DNA of 64,000 nucleotides from Azospirillum doebereinerae (GCF_003989665.1 NZ_RZIJ01000004.1:62001-126000); one strand, 5' to 3'; shown: positions 34,503 to 45,969, numbered from the stretch's first letter. Program-made: numbers and translations. The notes: generated by a model not told the origin, from the letters alone.

Positions 34503-35684
34503 TCACGCGTGCGGCGCGAAGACCACCCGCAGGCAATCGTCCGCCTTGTCCTTGAACATCCGGTAACCCTTCGGCCCGTCGTCGAGCGACCAGCGATGGG
34601 TCATCAGGTAGGACGGGTCCAGCTCCCCCTTCACGATGTGCCCGAACAGGCGCTCGGCGTAGCGCTGGCCGTTCTGCTGGCCCATGCGGAAGGTCAGGCC
34701 CTTGTTCATCGCCGCGCCCATCGGGAACTTGTCGATGACGCCGCCGTAGACGCCGACGATCGACAGGGTACCGCCCTTGCGGCAGGCCTCGATCATCTGG
34801 CGCAGCACCGCCGGACGGTCGCTTTGCAGGCCGACCACCTGTTTGGCGCGGTCGTAGAGGTCCTCCAGCGCGTTGGCCCCGCTGTCGGCCTCCATCCCCA
34901 CCGCGTCGATGCAAACGTCGGGGCCGCGTCCGCCAGTCATCGACTGGAGCGCGTCGAACACGTCCACACGGGTGTAGTCCAGCGGCTCGGCCCCCGCCTT
35001 CATCTGGGCGGCGCGCAGCCGGTCGGGGAAGCGGTCGATGCCGATGACCCGCTCGGCGCCCAGCAGATAGGCGCTGCGCATCGCCATCTGGCCGACACCG
35101 CCGCAACCCCACACCGCCACCACGTCGCCCGGCTTGATGCCCGCCATGTCGGCGGCCATGTAGCCGGTCGGCACCGCGTCGGACACGAAGACCGCCTGCT
35201 CGTCGGTGATCCCTTCCGGCACGCGGAAGCCGTTGAAGTCGGCGTAGGGGACGCGGACGTACTCCGCGTGGCTGCCGGCGTAGCCGCCGAAGGCGTGGCT
35301 GTAGCCGAAGATGCCCGCCCCGCAATGGCCGTAGGCGGCGCGCGCGGCCTCCGGCTTGGGGTTGGAGTTGTCGCACAGCGAGGAGTCGCCGTGCTGGCAA
35401 TGCCCGCAATGGCCGCAGCCGATGATCGACACGGTGACGATGCGGTCGCCCCGGTTGAGGTAGCGGACCTCCGGCCCCTTCTCCACGATTTCGCCGAGGA
35501 ACTCGTGGCCGATGATGTCGCCCGGCTGCATGGTCGGCACGTAGCCGCCCAGCAGGTGCAGGTCGGAGCCGCAGACCGACGACAGCGACACCTTGACGAT
35601 CACGTCGTGCGGGTTGACCAGCACCGGGTCCGGCACGCGCTCCACCCGCAGGTCGTTGGTGCCGTTCCAGCAGAGCGCCCTCAT
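34503..35684 (-). CDS. Zinc-dependent alcohol dehydrogenase (formaldehyde-dehydrogenase-like MDR)
   Basis: 393 residues of the medium-chain dehydrogenase family. Catalytic zinc ligands are Cys38 and His60-Glu61 (SSVCGSDLH, IGHEFLGEIV). Structural zinc ligands are Cys90, Cys93, Cys96 and Cys104. The NAD-binding loop is VWGCGGVGQMA. The long insert and Asp-rich substrate region resemble glutathione-independent formaldehyde dehydrogenase relatives. The substrate is unproven. Its ATG overlaps the stop of the SRPBCC gene (ATGA), so they are translationally coupled. Confidence 0.9.
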   Translation of the reverse strand: MRALCWNGTNDLRVERVPDPVLVNPHDVIVKVSLSSVCGSDLHLLGGYVPTMQPGDIIGHEFLGEIVEKGPEVRYLNRGDRIVTVSIIGCGHCGHCQHGDSSLCDNSNPKPEAARAAYGHCGAGIFGYSHAFGGYAGSHAEYVRVPYADFNGFRVPEGITDEQAVFVSDAVPTGYMAADMAGIKPGDVVAVWGCGGVGQMAMRSAYLLGAERVIGIDRFPDRLRAAQMKAGAEPLDYTRVDVFDALQSMTGGRGPDVCIDAVGMEADSGANALEDLYDRAKQVVGLQSDRPAVLRQMIEACRKGGTLSIVGVYGGVIDKFPMGAAMNKGLTFRMGQQNGQRYAERLFGHIVKGELDPSYLMTHRWSLDDGPKGYRMFKDKADDCLRVVFAPHA

Positions 35685-36457
35685 TCCACCCCCCCGAGGC
35701 GGGAGGCCGGGTTGAGGCCGAGCCCCCGGTTGCCGTGCGGCTGGCGGTCCAGGGTGGAGAGCTCGCCGGTCTCGATGCGCTGCTTCAGCCGCAGCAGGGC
35801 GTCGTGGGCTTGGCGTTCGGGCGTCAGGCCCAGCAGGCGGGCGACCTCGGCCGGCGGGTGGCGGTGGACCAGGGTCAGACGCACCTCGGTGCCGCGGTCG
35901 CCGGGGGCGGGCTTGAGCATCAGCGAGGCGCGGTGCGGCAGCGGGGTCTCGCCCGCGGTGTGCCACGTCAGCAGTTCGTTCTCGTCGACGCGGTCGAGTG
36001 CCACGCGCCAGCGCACCGGCTCGCCGTCCGTGCCCTTGGCGATCCACTGGCTCTCGGTCGCCGACAGCACGTCGACCCGGTCGAGCCACGGCATCAGCTT
36101 GGGCAGGTTCGCGAAGTTGCGCCAGAACCGGTAGACCTCCTCCGCCGGGGCGGCGATGGTAACGACGCTCTGGGTGCGCTCGGGCGTGCGGTGCGGGCGA
36201 CGCCGGGGCAGGATCCCGGCCGGAAGCACTACGGTCGGCAAGGCCAGGGGTCCGCCGGTCGCCCCGGCCAGGAACAACCCGGCCCCGACCGCGCCCAGCG
36301 CGATGCCGCCCCAACCGCCGCGCCGCGCGCCGAGCAGCCCCAACGCCGTGCCGCCCAGCATCGCGGCCCAGCGCCCCGCCATCCCGGCGCGGCCGGATGC
36401 GCGCAACGCCGGCCCAACGGCCGCTCGATGCGACGCGGACAGACTGTTCGACGCCAT
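35681..36457 (-). CDS. SRPBCC (COQ10/START-like) protein with N-terminal membrane segments
   Basis: 258 residues. The N-terminal part (about 25-85) is Gly/Ala-rich and hydrophobic, with two likely membrane passes. The START-like domain (about 95-215) has VTIAAPAEEVYRFWRNFANLPKLM and the middle segment WRVALDRVDENELLTW. The family binds lipids or other hydrophobic ligands. The start at 36457 has AGGGAG upstream. It is first gene of a three-gene operon with the zinc ADH and an 84-residue protein. Confidence 0.82.
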   Translation of the reverse strand: MASNSLSASHRAAVGPALRASGRAGMAGRWAAMLGGTALGLLGARRGGWGGIALGAVGAGLFLAGATGGPLALPTVVLPAGILPRRRPHRTPERTQSVVTIAAPAEEVYRFWRNFANLPKLMPWLDRVDVLSATESQWIAKGTDGEPVRWRVALDRVDENELLTWHTAGETPLPHRASLMLKPAPGDRGTEVRLTLVHRHPPAEVARLLGLTPERQAHDALLRLKQRIETGELSTLDRQPHGNRGLGLNPASRLGGVE

Positions 36458-36675
36458 GCCATTCTCCCTCTGTCAGCCTTCAATCCCTGCGGATGAAGAA
36501 CAACAGCCGGGCTGCGGCTTCGTTTCCCCGATTTCGCGGCGGCACCCCCGACGAAGCCGCCGAAACCGCATGGCTGATCGACCGGCGGCGGGACGGTCCG
36601 CCGGTGCAACGGCGGCCGGTTGCGGTGCAATATCGTCCGCATCCCCCGCCAGCCAGCCCCCGGAGCCCGCCGCCC

Positions 36676-37050
36676 ATGCTTGGAACCTTGACCATTCTGC
36701 TGCTCTGCCAGTTGGCGGGGGAGCTGATCGCCCGCGTGGCGCATCTGCCGGTGCCGGGGCCGGTGCTGGGCATGCTGATCCTGTTCGCCGGGCTGATGCT
36801 GCGCGGCGGCGTGCCGAACGCGGTGCAGGAGACGGCGGGCGGCATCCTGCGCCACTTGTCGCTGCTGTTCATCCCGGCCGGCGTCGGCGTCATGGCCCAC
36901 ATGGAGCGCCTGGGTGCCGAGGCCCTGCCCATCGTCGTCGCCCTGTTCGGCAGCACGCTGTTCGGCGTCGCCGTGACCGCGAAGGTGATGGCGGCGCTGG
37001 TGCGGCCCACCCCCGATGCCGAGACGAGCGCGACGGAGGACCGGCCGTGA
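36676..37050 (+). CDS. lrgA: LrgA/CidA holin-like protein
   Basis: 124 residues with four hydrophobic segments and the family core LLLCQLAGELIARVAHLPVPGPVLGMLILF. LrgA/CidA proteins form a small membrane complex with LrgB/CidB, controlling murein hydrolase activity or organic-acid transport. ATG 36676. The gene overlaps lrgB at the GTGA junction. Confidence 0.88.
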   Translation: MLGTLTILLLCQLAGELIARVAHLPVPGPVLGMLILFAGLMLRGGVPNAVQETAGGILRHLSLLFIPAGVGVMAHMERLGAEALPIVVALFGSTLFGVAVTAKVMAALVRPTPDAETSATEDRP

Positions 37051-37766
37051 ACGGCGACCTCTACGAAATCTGGGTCTACATGTCGGCCAGCCCGCTGGCC
37101 GGGCTGACCGTCACGCTGGTCGCCTATCAGGCGGGGCTGTGGGTGTTCGAGCGGTTCGGCCGGCGCCCGGTGCTGAACCCGGTGCTGATCGCCGTTCTGC
37201 TGCTGGCGCTGGCGTTGAGCGTCTCGGGGATCGACTACCGCACCTATTTCGCGGGCGCGCAGTTCGTGCATTTTCTGCTGGGACCGGCGACGGTCGCGCT
37301 GGCGGTGCCGCTCTACAACCAGTTCCGCGAGGTCCGCCGCTCCGCCCTGGCGATGGCGGTGGCGCTGCTGGTGGGGTCGGCCGCCTCGGCGCTGAGCGCG
37401 GTGGCGCTGGCCTGGGCCTTCGGGGGGTCGAAGGCGACGCTGCTGTCGATGGCGCCGAAATCGGTCACCTCCCCCATCGCCATGGGCGTGGCCGAGCAGA
37501 TCGGCGGCCTGCCCTCGCTGACCGCCGTCTTCGTCATCCTGACCGGGATCATCGCCGCCACCTTCGGCACCTGGGTGCTGAACCTCGTGCGGGTGAAGGA
37601 CTGGCGGGCGCGCGGCTTCGGCATGGGGGTGGCGGCGCACGGCATCGGCACCGCCCGCGCGCTCCAGGTCAACGAAGTGGCCGGCGCCTTCGCGGGGCTC
37701 GGCATGGGGCTGAACGGGCTGGCGACGGCGCTGCTGCTGCCGACGCTGTATCACCTTTTCTGGTGA
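37047..37766 (+). CDS. lrgB: LrgB/CidB family membrane protein
   Basis: 239 residues, about 6-8 membrane segments. Family signatures: LGPATVALAVPLYNQ, SMAPKSVTSPIAMGVAEQIGG and GVAAHGIGTARALQVNE. It starts at GTG 37047, overlapping the lrgA stop, so translation is coupled. Partner of LrgA. Confidence 0.92.
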   Translation: MNGDLYEIWVYMSASPLAGLTVTLVAYQAGLWVFERFGRRPVLNPVLIAVLLLALALSVSGIDYRTYFAGAQFVHFLLGPATVALAVPLYNQFREVRRSALAMAVALLVGSAASALSAVALAWAFGGSKATLLSMAPKSVTSPIAMGVAEQIGGLPSLTAVFVILTGIIAATFGTWVLNLVRVKDWRARGFGMGVAAHGIGTARALQVNEVAGAFAGLGMGLNGLATALLLPTLYHLFW

Positions 37767-37809
37767 CGCTCTTTTCCGGCAATGATTGGCGAAGCCCGCA
37801 ATCCGGCGC

Positions 37810-37838
37810 TTGACAGCGATGCCGCACCTGCGCACAGT
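37810..37838 (+). promoter_or_regulatory. Candidate promoter for leucine leader/leuA
   Basis: Perfect -35 hexamer TTGACA, then 17 bp, then CACAGT as -10. The predicted start of transcription falls at about 37845-37846, which is the leader peptide AUG itself. Confidence 0.55.
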
Positions 37839-37845
37839 GCGCGCC

Positions 37846-37899
37846 ATGACCTGCATCGACCGCACGACCGCTCTTCTTCTTACCTGCCCGGCGCTCTGA
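37846..37899 (+). CDS. leuL: leuA leader peptide (probably leaderless mRNA)
   Basis: A 17-residue peptide, MTCIDRTTALLLTCPAL, with three consecutive Leu codons (CTT CTT CTT) and a fourth Leu before the stop. It lies 261 bp upstream of leuA on the same strand. Ribosome stalling at the Leu codons when Leu-tRNA is scarce would be the control signal for transcription attenuation. No Shine-Dalgarno precedes it, and the AUG coincides with the predicted transcription start. That fits the leaderless leader peptides known from alphaproteobacterial trp attenuators. It is too short for ordinary gene callers. Confidence 0.7.
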   Translation: MTCIDRTTALLLTCPAL

Positions 37900-38010
37900 A
37901 GCGTCCGGGTAAGCGCGTTCGTCCTCCTGCCGTCACTGGTCGAAGTTCTTCCATATCATGAGCGATCCCCGCACCCGCTCCGCCCGGCCGAGGCCGGGGC
38001 TGCGACTTAG

Positions 38011-39858
<1,848 letters not shown>

Positions 39859-39932
39859 GTCCGGCAGCGGTTGCCCCCACGCCCCGCCCCGCCTATAAGA
39901 CCCCGAAGCGTCAAGCAACAGCGGGCAGCGGC

Positions 39933-40919
39933 ATGATCGTGGTCACCGGCGGGGCCGGCTTCATCGGCTCCAACCTCGTCGCGGCGCTGGCGGCGCGCGG
40001 GATCGTCAACGTCGCGGTGGTCGACCGTTTCCGCGACGGCGACAAATGGCAGAACCTCGCCAAGCGCGAACTTGCTACCCTGGTCCGGCCCGAGGACACC
40101 CTGGCCTTCCTCGACCAGCACGCCGCCGAGATCGACACGATCTTCCACCTCGGCGCCATCTCCGCCACCACCGAGCGCGACGTCGACAAGATCGTCGCCA
40201 ACAACGTCGCTCTTACGCTGGATCTGTGGCGCTGGTGCGCGTGGCGCGGCTGCCGGCTGATCTATGCCTCCTCCGCCGCGACCTACGGCGACGGCTCGGC
40301 CGGCTTCGACGACGACGGCTCCTGCGAGGGGCTGGCGAAGCTGCGCCCGCTCAACGCCTATGGTTGGTCCAAGCACCTGATCGACCGCCGCGTCGCCCGC
40401 ACCGTGGCCGAGGGCGATCTGGTGCCGCCGCAATGGGCCGGGCTGAAGTTCTTCAACGTCTACGGCCCCAACGAGGCCCACAAGGGCGACATGATGAGCG
40501 TGGTCGCCAAGCTGCACCCGCAGCTCGTCGCCGGCCAGCCCGCCCGCCTGTTCAAATCGCACAAAGACGGCTTCGCGGACGGCGGCCAACTGCGCGACTT
40601 CATCCACGTGGACGACTGCGTGGCGGTCATGCTTTGGCTCTACGACCACGCCGACGTCAGCGGCCTGTTCAACGTCGGCACCGGAAAGTCCCGCAGTTTC
40701 AAGGACTTGGCCTTGGCGACCTACGACGCATTGGGGATCCCCCCCCGTGTGGAGTACTTCGACATGCCCGAGCATCTGCGCGGCAAATACCAATATTTCA
40801 CGCAAGCGAAGACGGAGCGTCTGCGCGCCGCCGGATTCGACCAGCCCTTCACCGAGCTGGAAGAGGGCGTCCGGCGCTACGTGCAGGATTTCCTGTCGCA
40901 ACCCGACCCGTACCGCTGA
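39933..40919 (+). CDS. hldD: ADP-L-glycero-D-manno-heptose 6-epimerase
   Basis: NADP-dependent epimerase that makes ADP-L-glycero-D-manno-heptose for the LPS inner core. 328 residues, extended SDR. Seen: the Rossmann loop VTGGAGFIGSNLVAAL, LGAISATTERD, SSAATYGDGSAGFDDD, the catalytic YGWSKHLID (Tyr-x3-Lys) and KFFNVYGPNEAHKGDMMSV, all characteristic of HldD rather than generic epimerases. It lies 75 bp after leuA and 11 bp before lgt. Confidence 0.94.
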   Translation: MIVVTGGAGFIGSNLVAALAARGIVNVAVVDRFRDGDKWQNLAKRELATLVRPEDTLAFLDQHAAEIDTIFHLGAISATTERDVDKIVANNVALTLDLWRWCAWRGCRLIYASSAATYGDGSAGFDDDGSCEGLAKLRPLNAYGWSKHLIDRRVARTVAEGDLVPPQWAGLKFFNVYGPNEAHKGDMMSVVAKLHPQLVAGQPARLFKSHKDGFADGGQLRDFIHVDDCVAVMLWLYDHADVSGLFNVGTGKSRSFKDLALATYDALGIPPRVEYFDMPEHLRGKYQYFTQAKTERLRAAGFDQPFTELEEGVRRYVQDFLSQPDPYR

Positions 40920-40930
40920 GCGGAGTTTCC

Positions 40931-41743
40931 ATGCTGGCCATCCCGTTTCCCGCCATCGACCCGGTCGCCCTCGCGGTCGGGCCGGTCGTCATCCGCTGGT
41001 ACGCGCTGGCCTATCTGGCCGGCTTCGTGCTGGGCTGGCGCTACTGCCTGCGTCTGGCCCGGCTCGACGACGGCAAGCCCTCGCCGGAGGATTTCGACGA
41101 CTTCCTGACCTGGGCGGTGATCGGCACCATCCTGGGCGGCCGGCTGGGCTACGTGCTGTTCTACAACTTCCCCTACTACGCGGCGAACCCGCTCGACGCG
41201 CTCCAGGTCTGGCACGGCGGCATGTCGTTCCACGGCGGGATGACCGGGGTGCTGCTCGCCATCGCGCTGTTCTGCTGGCGCCGCAAGGTCTCGGCCTTCG
41301 TCTTCGGCGACATCGTCGCCGCCTGCGCGCCCATCGGGCTGTTCTTCGGCCGCATCGCCAACTTCATCAACGGCGAGCTCTACGGCCGCCCGGCCCCCGA
41401 TTTCGCCTGGGCCATGGTGTTCCCGCGCGATCCGCTCCAGGTGCCGCGCCACCCCAGCCAGCTCTACGAGGCCGGGCTGGAAGGGCTGGCCCTGTTCATC
41501 CTGCTGGCAATCGCCATGCACACCCCGGCGATCCGCCACCGCCCCGGCACGGTGGGCGGGCTGTTCTTCATCGGCTACGGCCTGTCGCGCATCGCCGTGG
41601 AGTTCTTCCGCGAGCCCGACCCGCAGCTGGGCTTCCTGTTCGCCGGGGCGACGATGGGCCAGATCCTGTCGCTGCCGATGCTGGCGGTCGGGCTGTGGCT
41701 GGTGCTGCGCAACGGGCGCCGCGGCACCCCGCTGCCGGCATGA
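40931..41743 (+). CDS. lgt: Prolipoprotein diacylglyceryl transferase
   Basis: Inner-membrane enzyme that attaches diacylglycerol to the lipobox cysteine of prolipoproteins. 270 residues, seven membrane segments. The Lgt signature GRIANFINGELYGR is near 143-156, together with HGGMSFHGGM and RHPSQLYEAGLEG. GGAG precedes ATG 40931. It overlaps the next gene by ATGA. Confidence 0.96.
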   Translation: MLAIPFPAIDPVALAVGPVVIRWYALAYLAGFVLGWRYCLRLARLDDGKPSPEDFDDFLTWAVIGTILGGRLGYVLFYNFPYYAANPLDALQVWHGGMSFHGGMTGVLLAIALFCWRRKVSAFVFGDIVAACAPIGLFFGRIANFINGELYGRPAPDFAWAMVFPRDPLQVPRHPSQLYEAGLEGLALFILLAIAMHTPAIRHRPGTVGGLFFIGYGLSRIAVEFFREPDPQLGFLFAGATMGQILSLPMLAVGLWLVLRNGRRGTPLPA

Positions 41744-42861
41744 GCGGCGAGACGCTCGCCCGGCTGCTGGCCCGCCGGATCGTGGTGGACGGGCCGCTCA
41801 GCGTCGGCGCCTTCATGGGCGAGGCGCTGGGGCACCCGCGTTTCGGCTACTACATGCGCCAAGACCCCTTCGGGGCGGGCGGCGACTTCACCACCGCGCC
41901 GGAAATCAGCCAGATGTTCGGCGAACTGGTGGGGCTGTGGTGCGTCGACACCTGGGCGCGGCTGGGCGGCCCCGCCCCCTTCCACCTGATCGAGCTCGGC
42001 CCCGGACGCGGCACCCTGATGCGCGACGCGCTGCGCGCCGCCGCCATGGTCCCCGCCTTCGCCCAGGCCGCCACGGTCCATCTGGTCGAGACCAGCCCGA
42101 GCTTGCGCGCCCGCCAGCGCGAGACACTGAGCGGAGTCGCGGTCCACTGGCACGACCGGCTGGAGGACGTGCCCGAGGGCCCCACCCTGCTGGTCGCCAA
42201 CGAGTTCTTCGACGCCCTGCCGATCCGCCAGATCCAGAAGACCCCCCATGGCTGGTTCGAGCGGCTGGTCGATCTCGACCCGGCCGGGACGGAGGACGCT
42301 CCCCGCTTCCGCTTCGTGCTGGAGGCCTTCGGCAGTTCCGGCAACCGGCTGGTGCCCGAATCCCTGCGCGACTCGCCCGACGGCAGCGTCGTCGAGGTCT
42401 CCCCCGCCTCGCTCAGCGTCGCCGGCACCATCGGCGCACGGCTCGCGGCGCATCCCGGCGCGGCGCTGGCCATCGATTACGGCTACACTCACGGGCCGGC
42501 GGTGGGCGACACGCTCCAGGCATTGCGCCGCCACGCCTACGCCCCGGTGCTGGACGATCCCGGCGAGGCCGACCTGACCGCGCATGTCGATTTCGCGGCG
42601 CTCGCCGCCGCCGCGCGAGCGGCCGGGGCCGACGCCTTCCTGCCGGTGGACCAGGGGGAGTGGCTGGAACGGCTCGGCATCCGCCAGCGCGCCGCCGCCC
42701 TGTCGGCCAGGGCGACGCCGAAGCAGGCGGCCGACATCCGCGCCGCACTGGCCCGCTTGATCGAACCGGAACAAATGGGCAAGCTGTTCAAAGCGCTCGC
42801 TTTTGCCACACCCGGCCTGTTCGCCCAGGGGAACGCCCCGGCGGGCTTCGCGTTGGCCTGA
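41740..42861 (+). CDS. SAM-dependent methyltransferase, MidA/NDUFAF7 family
   Basis: 373 residues. Family marks: GHPRFGYYMRQDPFGAGGDFTTAPEISQ near the N-terminus, SAM loop LIELGPGRGTLM, VANEFFDALPI and IDYGYTHG. The eukaryotic relative NDUFAF7 methylates an arginine of respiratory complex I; the bacterial target is unknown. Its ATG overlaps the lgt stop. Confidence 0.9.
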   Translation: MSGETLARLLARRIVVDGPLSVGAFMGEALGHPRFGYYMRQDPFGAGGDFTTAPEISQMFGELVGLWCVDTWARLGGPAPFHLIELGPGRGTLMRDALRAAAMVPAFAQAATVHLVETSPSLRARQRETLSGVAVHWHDRLEDVPEGPTLLVANEFFDALPIRQIQKTPHGWFERLVDLDPAGTEDAPRFRFVLEAFGSSGNRLVPESLRDSPDGSVVEVSPASLSVAGTIGARLAAHPGAALAIDYGYTHGPAVGDTLQALRRHAYAPVLDDPGEADLTAHVDFAALAAAARAAGADAFLPVDQGEWLERLGIRQRAAALSARATPKQAADIRAALARLIEPEQMGKLFKALAFATPGLFAQGNAPAGFALA

Positions 42862-42923
42862 GGGAAGCCGAAACGGGGGGCCGAGGCAATCGGCTCCGGG
42901 ACTGACAGGGAAGGACGGCGTTC

Positions 42924-43691
42924 GTGATCACACTCGGCGCGCTGAACGACATCACCCACATCCGCCACGCCTTTTTCACCCGCACCGGCGGGGTTTCGAC
43001 CGGGCTCTACGCCTCGTTGAACTGCGGCCTCGGCTCCTCCGACGCGCCCGCCGCCGTGCATGAGAACCGCGCCCGCGCCGCGACCCGGATGGAGGTGCCG
43101 CCCAGCCACCTCGTCACCTGTCATCAGGTCCACAGCCCGACCTGCGTCGTGGTGGACGAGCCGTGGGCTCCCGATTCCGCGCCGCGCGCCGACGCCATGG
43201 TGACCCGCCAGACCGGCATCGCACTGGGCATCCTGACGGCCGACTGCGCGCCGGTGCTGTTCGCCGACACCAAGGCCCGCGTCATCGGCGCCGCCCACGC
43301 CGGCTGGAAAGGCGCCAGGGGCGGCGTGCTGGAGGCGACCGTGGCGCAGATGGTCGAACTGGGCGCCAAGCCCAACCGCATCGTCGCCTGCATCGGCCCC
43401 TGCATCGCCCAGCGCTCCTACGAGGTCGGCCCCGAATTCCCCGCCCCCTTCCTGGAGGAGGACGAGCGCAACCGCGACTATTTCGCCCCCGCCCGCAAGC
43501 CGGGGCATTTCCTGTTCGATCTGGCCGCCTACGTCACCCGGCGGCTGGGCGACGCCGGAGTCGCGGTGGTCCAGCGCTGCCCCAACGACACGGTGGCGGA
43601 GGAGGACCGCTTCTTCAGCTACCGCCGCTCCTGCCTGAAGGGCGAGGCGGATTACGGGCGCGGCCTGTCCTCCATCGTGTTGCAGGCCTGA
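42924..43691 (+). CDS. pgeF: Peptidoglycan editing factor / multicopper-like laccase-domain protein
   Basis: 255 residues, DUF152/YfiH family. Zinc/copper ligands are in HQVHS, TADCAPVLF and AAHAGWKGARGGVLE, and there is the C-terminal GPCIAQRSYEVG. E. coli PgeF removes misincorporated serine from peptidoglycan precursors; relatives have purine nucleosidase or phenol-oxidase activity. The start is GTG 42924 with AAGGA upstream. It follows the methyltransferase gene by 62 bp, a common pairing with lgt in alphaproteobacteria. Confidence 0.93.
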   Translation: MITLGALNDITHIRHAFFTRTGGVSTGLYASLNCGLGSSDAPAAVHENRARAATRMEVPPSHLVTCHQVHSPTCVVVDEPWAPDSAPRADAMVTRQTGIALGILTADCAPVLFADTKARVIGAAHAGWKGARGGVLEATVAQMVELGAKPNRIVACIGPCIAQRSYEVGPEFPAPFLEEDERNRDYFAPARKPGHFLFDLAAYVTRRLGDAGVAVVQRCPNDTVAEEDRFFSYRRSCLKGEADYGRGLSSIVLQA

Positions 43692-43813
43692 CGCCGGCCC
43701 GCTGTCGTTCGGCATATTAGCAATAGGCGTTTCAAGCGATTGCGACCCATCCGGTTTCGCGCGATGATGCGGGTCTGCCGCATCCTGCGCGATGCCGGAC
43801 GGGAGGGCCGTGG

Positions 43814-44248
43814 ATGCTGGAATGGCGCGACGCGATGTCCATCGACCGGGGCGCCCTCGATGACGACCACCACCGGCTGCACGAGCTGATCCGCCATTTC
43901 CTGGCCCTGCCCGGCGAGGACGACCAGCGCCTGCGGGCCGTGGCGCTGCTGGAGCGGATGCGCGACCTGTCCTTCCGCCATTTCGAGCGGGAGGAAAAGC
44001 TCCAGACCGTCATCCGCTACCCCCAACTGGCCGAGCATCGCATGCAGCATCGCCGGCTGATCGTGCTGCTGGGCGACATCATCGCGCAGGTCGAGGCGCG
44101 GGAATCGGCCTTCGCCTTCGGCTACGCCAAGGGCAAGGCGGACCAACTCCTGCCGTTCTGGTTCATGGATCATTTCGTCAAGGGCGACCTGCCGGTGAAG
44201 CGGTACATCGCCAGGACACCGGGACTGATGCAGGCGCTCTGCCGATAA
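43814..44248 (+). CDS. Bacteriohemerythrin
   Basis: 144-residue four-helix diiron protein. The metal-ligand pattern is seen as DDDHHRLHE, RHFEREEKL (His and Glu), HRMQHRRL and DHFVKGD (His and Asp). Such proteins reversibly bind O2 and deliver or sense it; this fits an oxygen-sensitive nitrogen fixer. ATG 43814 has GGGAGGG upstream. Stand-alone gene. Confidence 0.88.
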   Translation: MLEWRDAMSIDRGALDDDHHRLHELIRHFLALPGEDDQRLRAVALLERMRDLSFRHFEREEKLQTVIRYPQLAEHRMQHRRLIVLLGDIIAQVEARESAFAFGYAKGKADQLLPFWFMDHFVKGDLPVKRYIARTPGLMQALCR

Positions 44249-44456
44249 GCGGAGCCGGTAACCGACCGCACCGCCCGGCCGGCGGCCGGCCATGCCGCCG
44301 ACGCAGGGCGGCATCCTTCGCCCGACCCGCGCGCACCGTCATGGAACGTTTACATAGGCACCACCCTTTGTTATGGTCCGCCCCGTTTTCAAGGGGCGAC
44401 GGCGCGGCAGCGGCGGGCGCACTTGAGCCGTTTCCCTGCAAAGAGAGCCGACTCCG

Positions 44457-45395
44457 ATGAAGGTGCTTGCCGGCAACAGCAACCGTCCGCTGGCCGAGGC
44501 GATCTCCACATGTCTGGGCGTCCCGCTGACCAAGGCCAGCGTGCGTCGCTTCTCCGACATGGAGGTGTTCGTCGAGATCCTGGAGAACGTGCGCGGCGAG
44601 GACGTGTTCGTCGTCCAGTCGACCTCGTTCCCGGCCAACGACAACCTGATGGAACTGCTGGTGACCATCGACGCGCTGCGTCGCGGGTCGGCCCGGCGCA
44701 TCACGGCGGTCATTCCCTATTACGGCTACGCCCGCCAGGATCGCAAGACCGGCCCGCGCACGCCCATCTCGGCCAAGCTGGTCGCCAACCTGATCACCCA
44801 GGCCGGCGCCAACCGCGTGCTGACGATGGATTTGCACGCTGGCCAGATCCAGGGCTTCTTCGACATCCCGACCGACAACCTGATGGCCGCCCCGGTCTTC
44901 GAGAAGGACATCCGCCAGTCCTTCGAAGGCAACGTGGGTGAGGTCACCATCGTGTCGCCGGACGTCGGCGGCGTGGTGCGCGCCCGCGCGCTGGCCAAGC
45001 GCCTGGACGCCGACCTCGCCATCATCGACAAGCGGCGCGAGCGCGCCGGCGTGTCGGAGGTGATGAACATCATCGGCGACGCCAATGGCCGCCGCTGCAT
45101 CCTGATCGACGACATCGTCGATTCGGGCGGCACGCTGTGCAACGCCGCCGTCGCGCTGATGGAGGCCGGGGCCAAGTCGGTCCACGCCTACTGCACGCAC
45201 GGCGTCCTGTCGGGCGGTGCCGTCGCCCGCGTCGCGGTGTCGCCGCTGGAGAACCTGATCACCACCGACAGCATCCAGGCGACCGAGGCGGTGCGCGTGT
45301 CGCGCAACACCCGTCAACTGACCATCGCCCCGCTGATCGCCGAAGCCATCGCGCGCATCAGCGAGGAGCGTTCGGTGTCGAGCCTGTTCTCGTAA
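44457..45395 (+). CDS. prs: Ribose-phosphate pyrophosphokinase
   Basis: Makes PRPP from ribose 5-phosphate and ATP for nucleotides, histidine and tryptophan. 312 residues, class I. Seen: [20 protein letters not shown], the ATP loop [43 protein letters not shown] and the PRPP-binding motif [16 protein letters not shown]. Followed by a strong terminator. Confidence 0.97.
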   Translation: MKVLAGNSNRPLAEAISTCLGVPLTKASVRRFSDMEVFVEILENVRGEDVFVVQSTSFPANDNLMELLVTIDALRRGSARRITAVIPYYGYARQDRKTGPRTPISAKLVANLITQAGANRVLTMDLHAGQIQGFFDIPTDNLMAAPVFEKDIRQSFEGNVGEVTIVSPDVGGVVRARALAKRLDADLAIIDKRRERAGVSEVMNIIGDANGRRCILIDDIVDSGGTLCNAAVALMEAGAKSVHAYCTHGVLSGGAVARVAVSPLENLITTDSIQATEAVRVSRNTRQLTIAPLIAEAIARISEERSVSSLFS

Positions 45396-45421
45396 ACCGT
45401 TCGTTTCCTCGCCAGTTCAAG

Positions 45422-45465
45422 CGGCCCCTCCTCCCCACGCCGGGGAAGAGGGGCCGTTTTCTTTT
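45422..45465 (+). terminator. Intrinsic terminator after prs
   Basis: Stem CGGCCCCTC / GAGGGGCCG (45422-45430 and 45448-45456) followed by TTTTCTTTT on the plus strand. Confidence 0.9.
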
Positions 45466-45573
45466 GGTTACGAAGCAATTGCCGTAAATCCCGATTGCGG
45501 CGGTTCGATTGTATGGAAGACAATCGGTCCCGGACCTGTTCATCCGTTGAACAAGCCGACGAGGACCGGACCC

Positions 45574-45939
45574 ATGCGCTTCAGAGCACTCACCATCGTT
45601 GCGCTTACGGCCTCCTTGATGACGTCGGCCTGCGCGAACAACGGGTCCGACGACACGGCCGGAGCCCTGCTGCTCGGCGCGGCCGTGGTCGGCATCGGGC
45701 TGCTGGCGGTGACCGCCGGCGATTCCGACGACGACGACAACCGCTACGACCGGCGGGATTACGGCCACCGCAAGGGATACAGCGGCGGCTACGGCCGTGA
45801 GCGGGACTACCGGGACGAGCGGCGCTACGCCAACAACGGGCAATGCGACGACCCCGGCTACCGCACCTCCAACGGCGGCCGGGCCGAACGGGGAAGCGAC
45901 GAGCGCGACTGCCGCCGCTACGGCGACGGCCGGAAGTAA
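45574..45939 (+). CDS. Small predicted lipoprotein, Asp/Arg/Tyr/Gly-rich
   Basis: 121 residues: signal with a lipobox-like MTSAC (Cys about 20), a second hydrophobic stretch (about 31-49), then a low-complexity polar tail (DSDDDDNRYDRRDYGHRKG and similar). No family known. ATG 45574 has GAGG upstream. Likely outer-membrane or envelope-associated. Confidence 0.65.
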   Translation: MRFRALTIVALTASLMTSACANNGSDDTAGALLLGAAVVGIGLLAVTAGDSDDDDNRYDRRDYGHRKGYSGGYGRERDYRDERRYANNGQCDDPGYRTSNGGRAERGSDERDCRRYGDGRK

Positions 45940-45969
45940 CCGCGTCCCGGACGCAATCGGACCGGCGCT

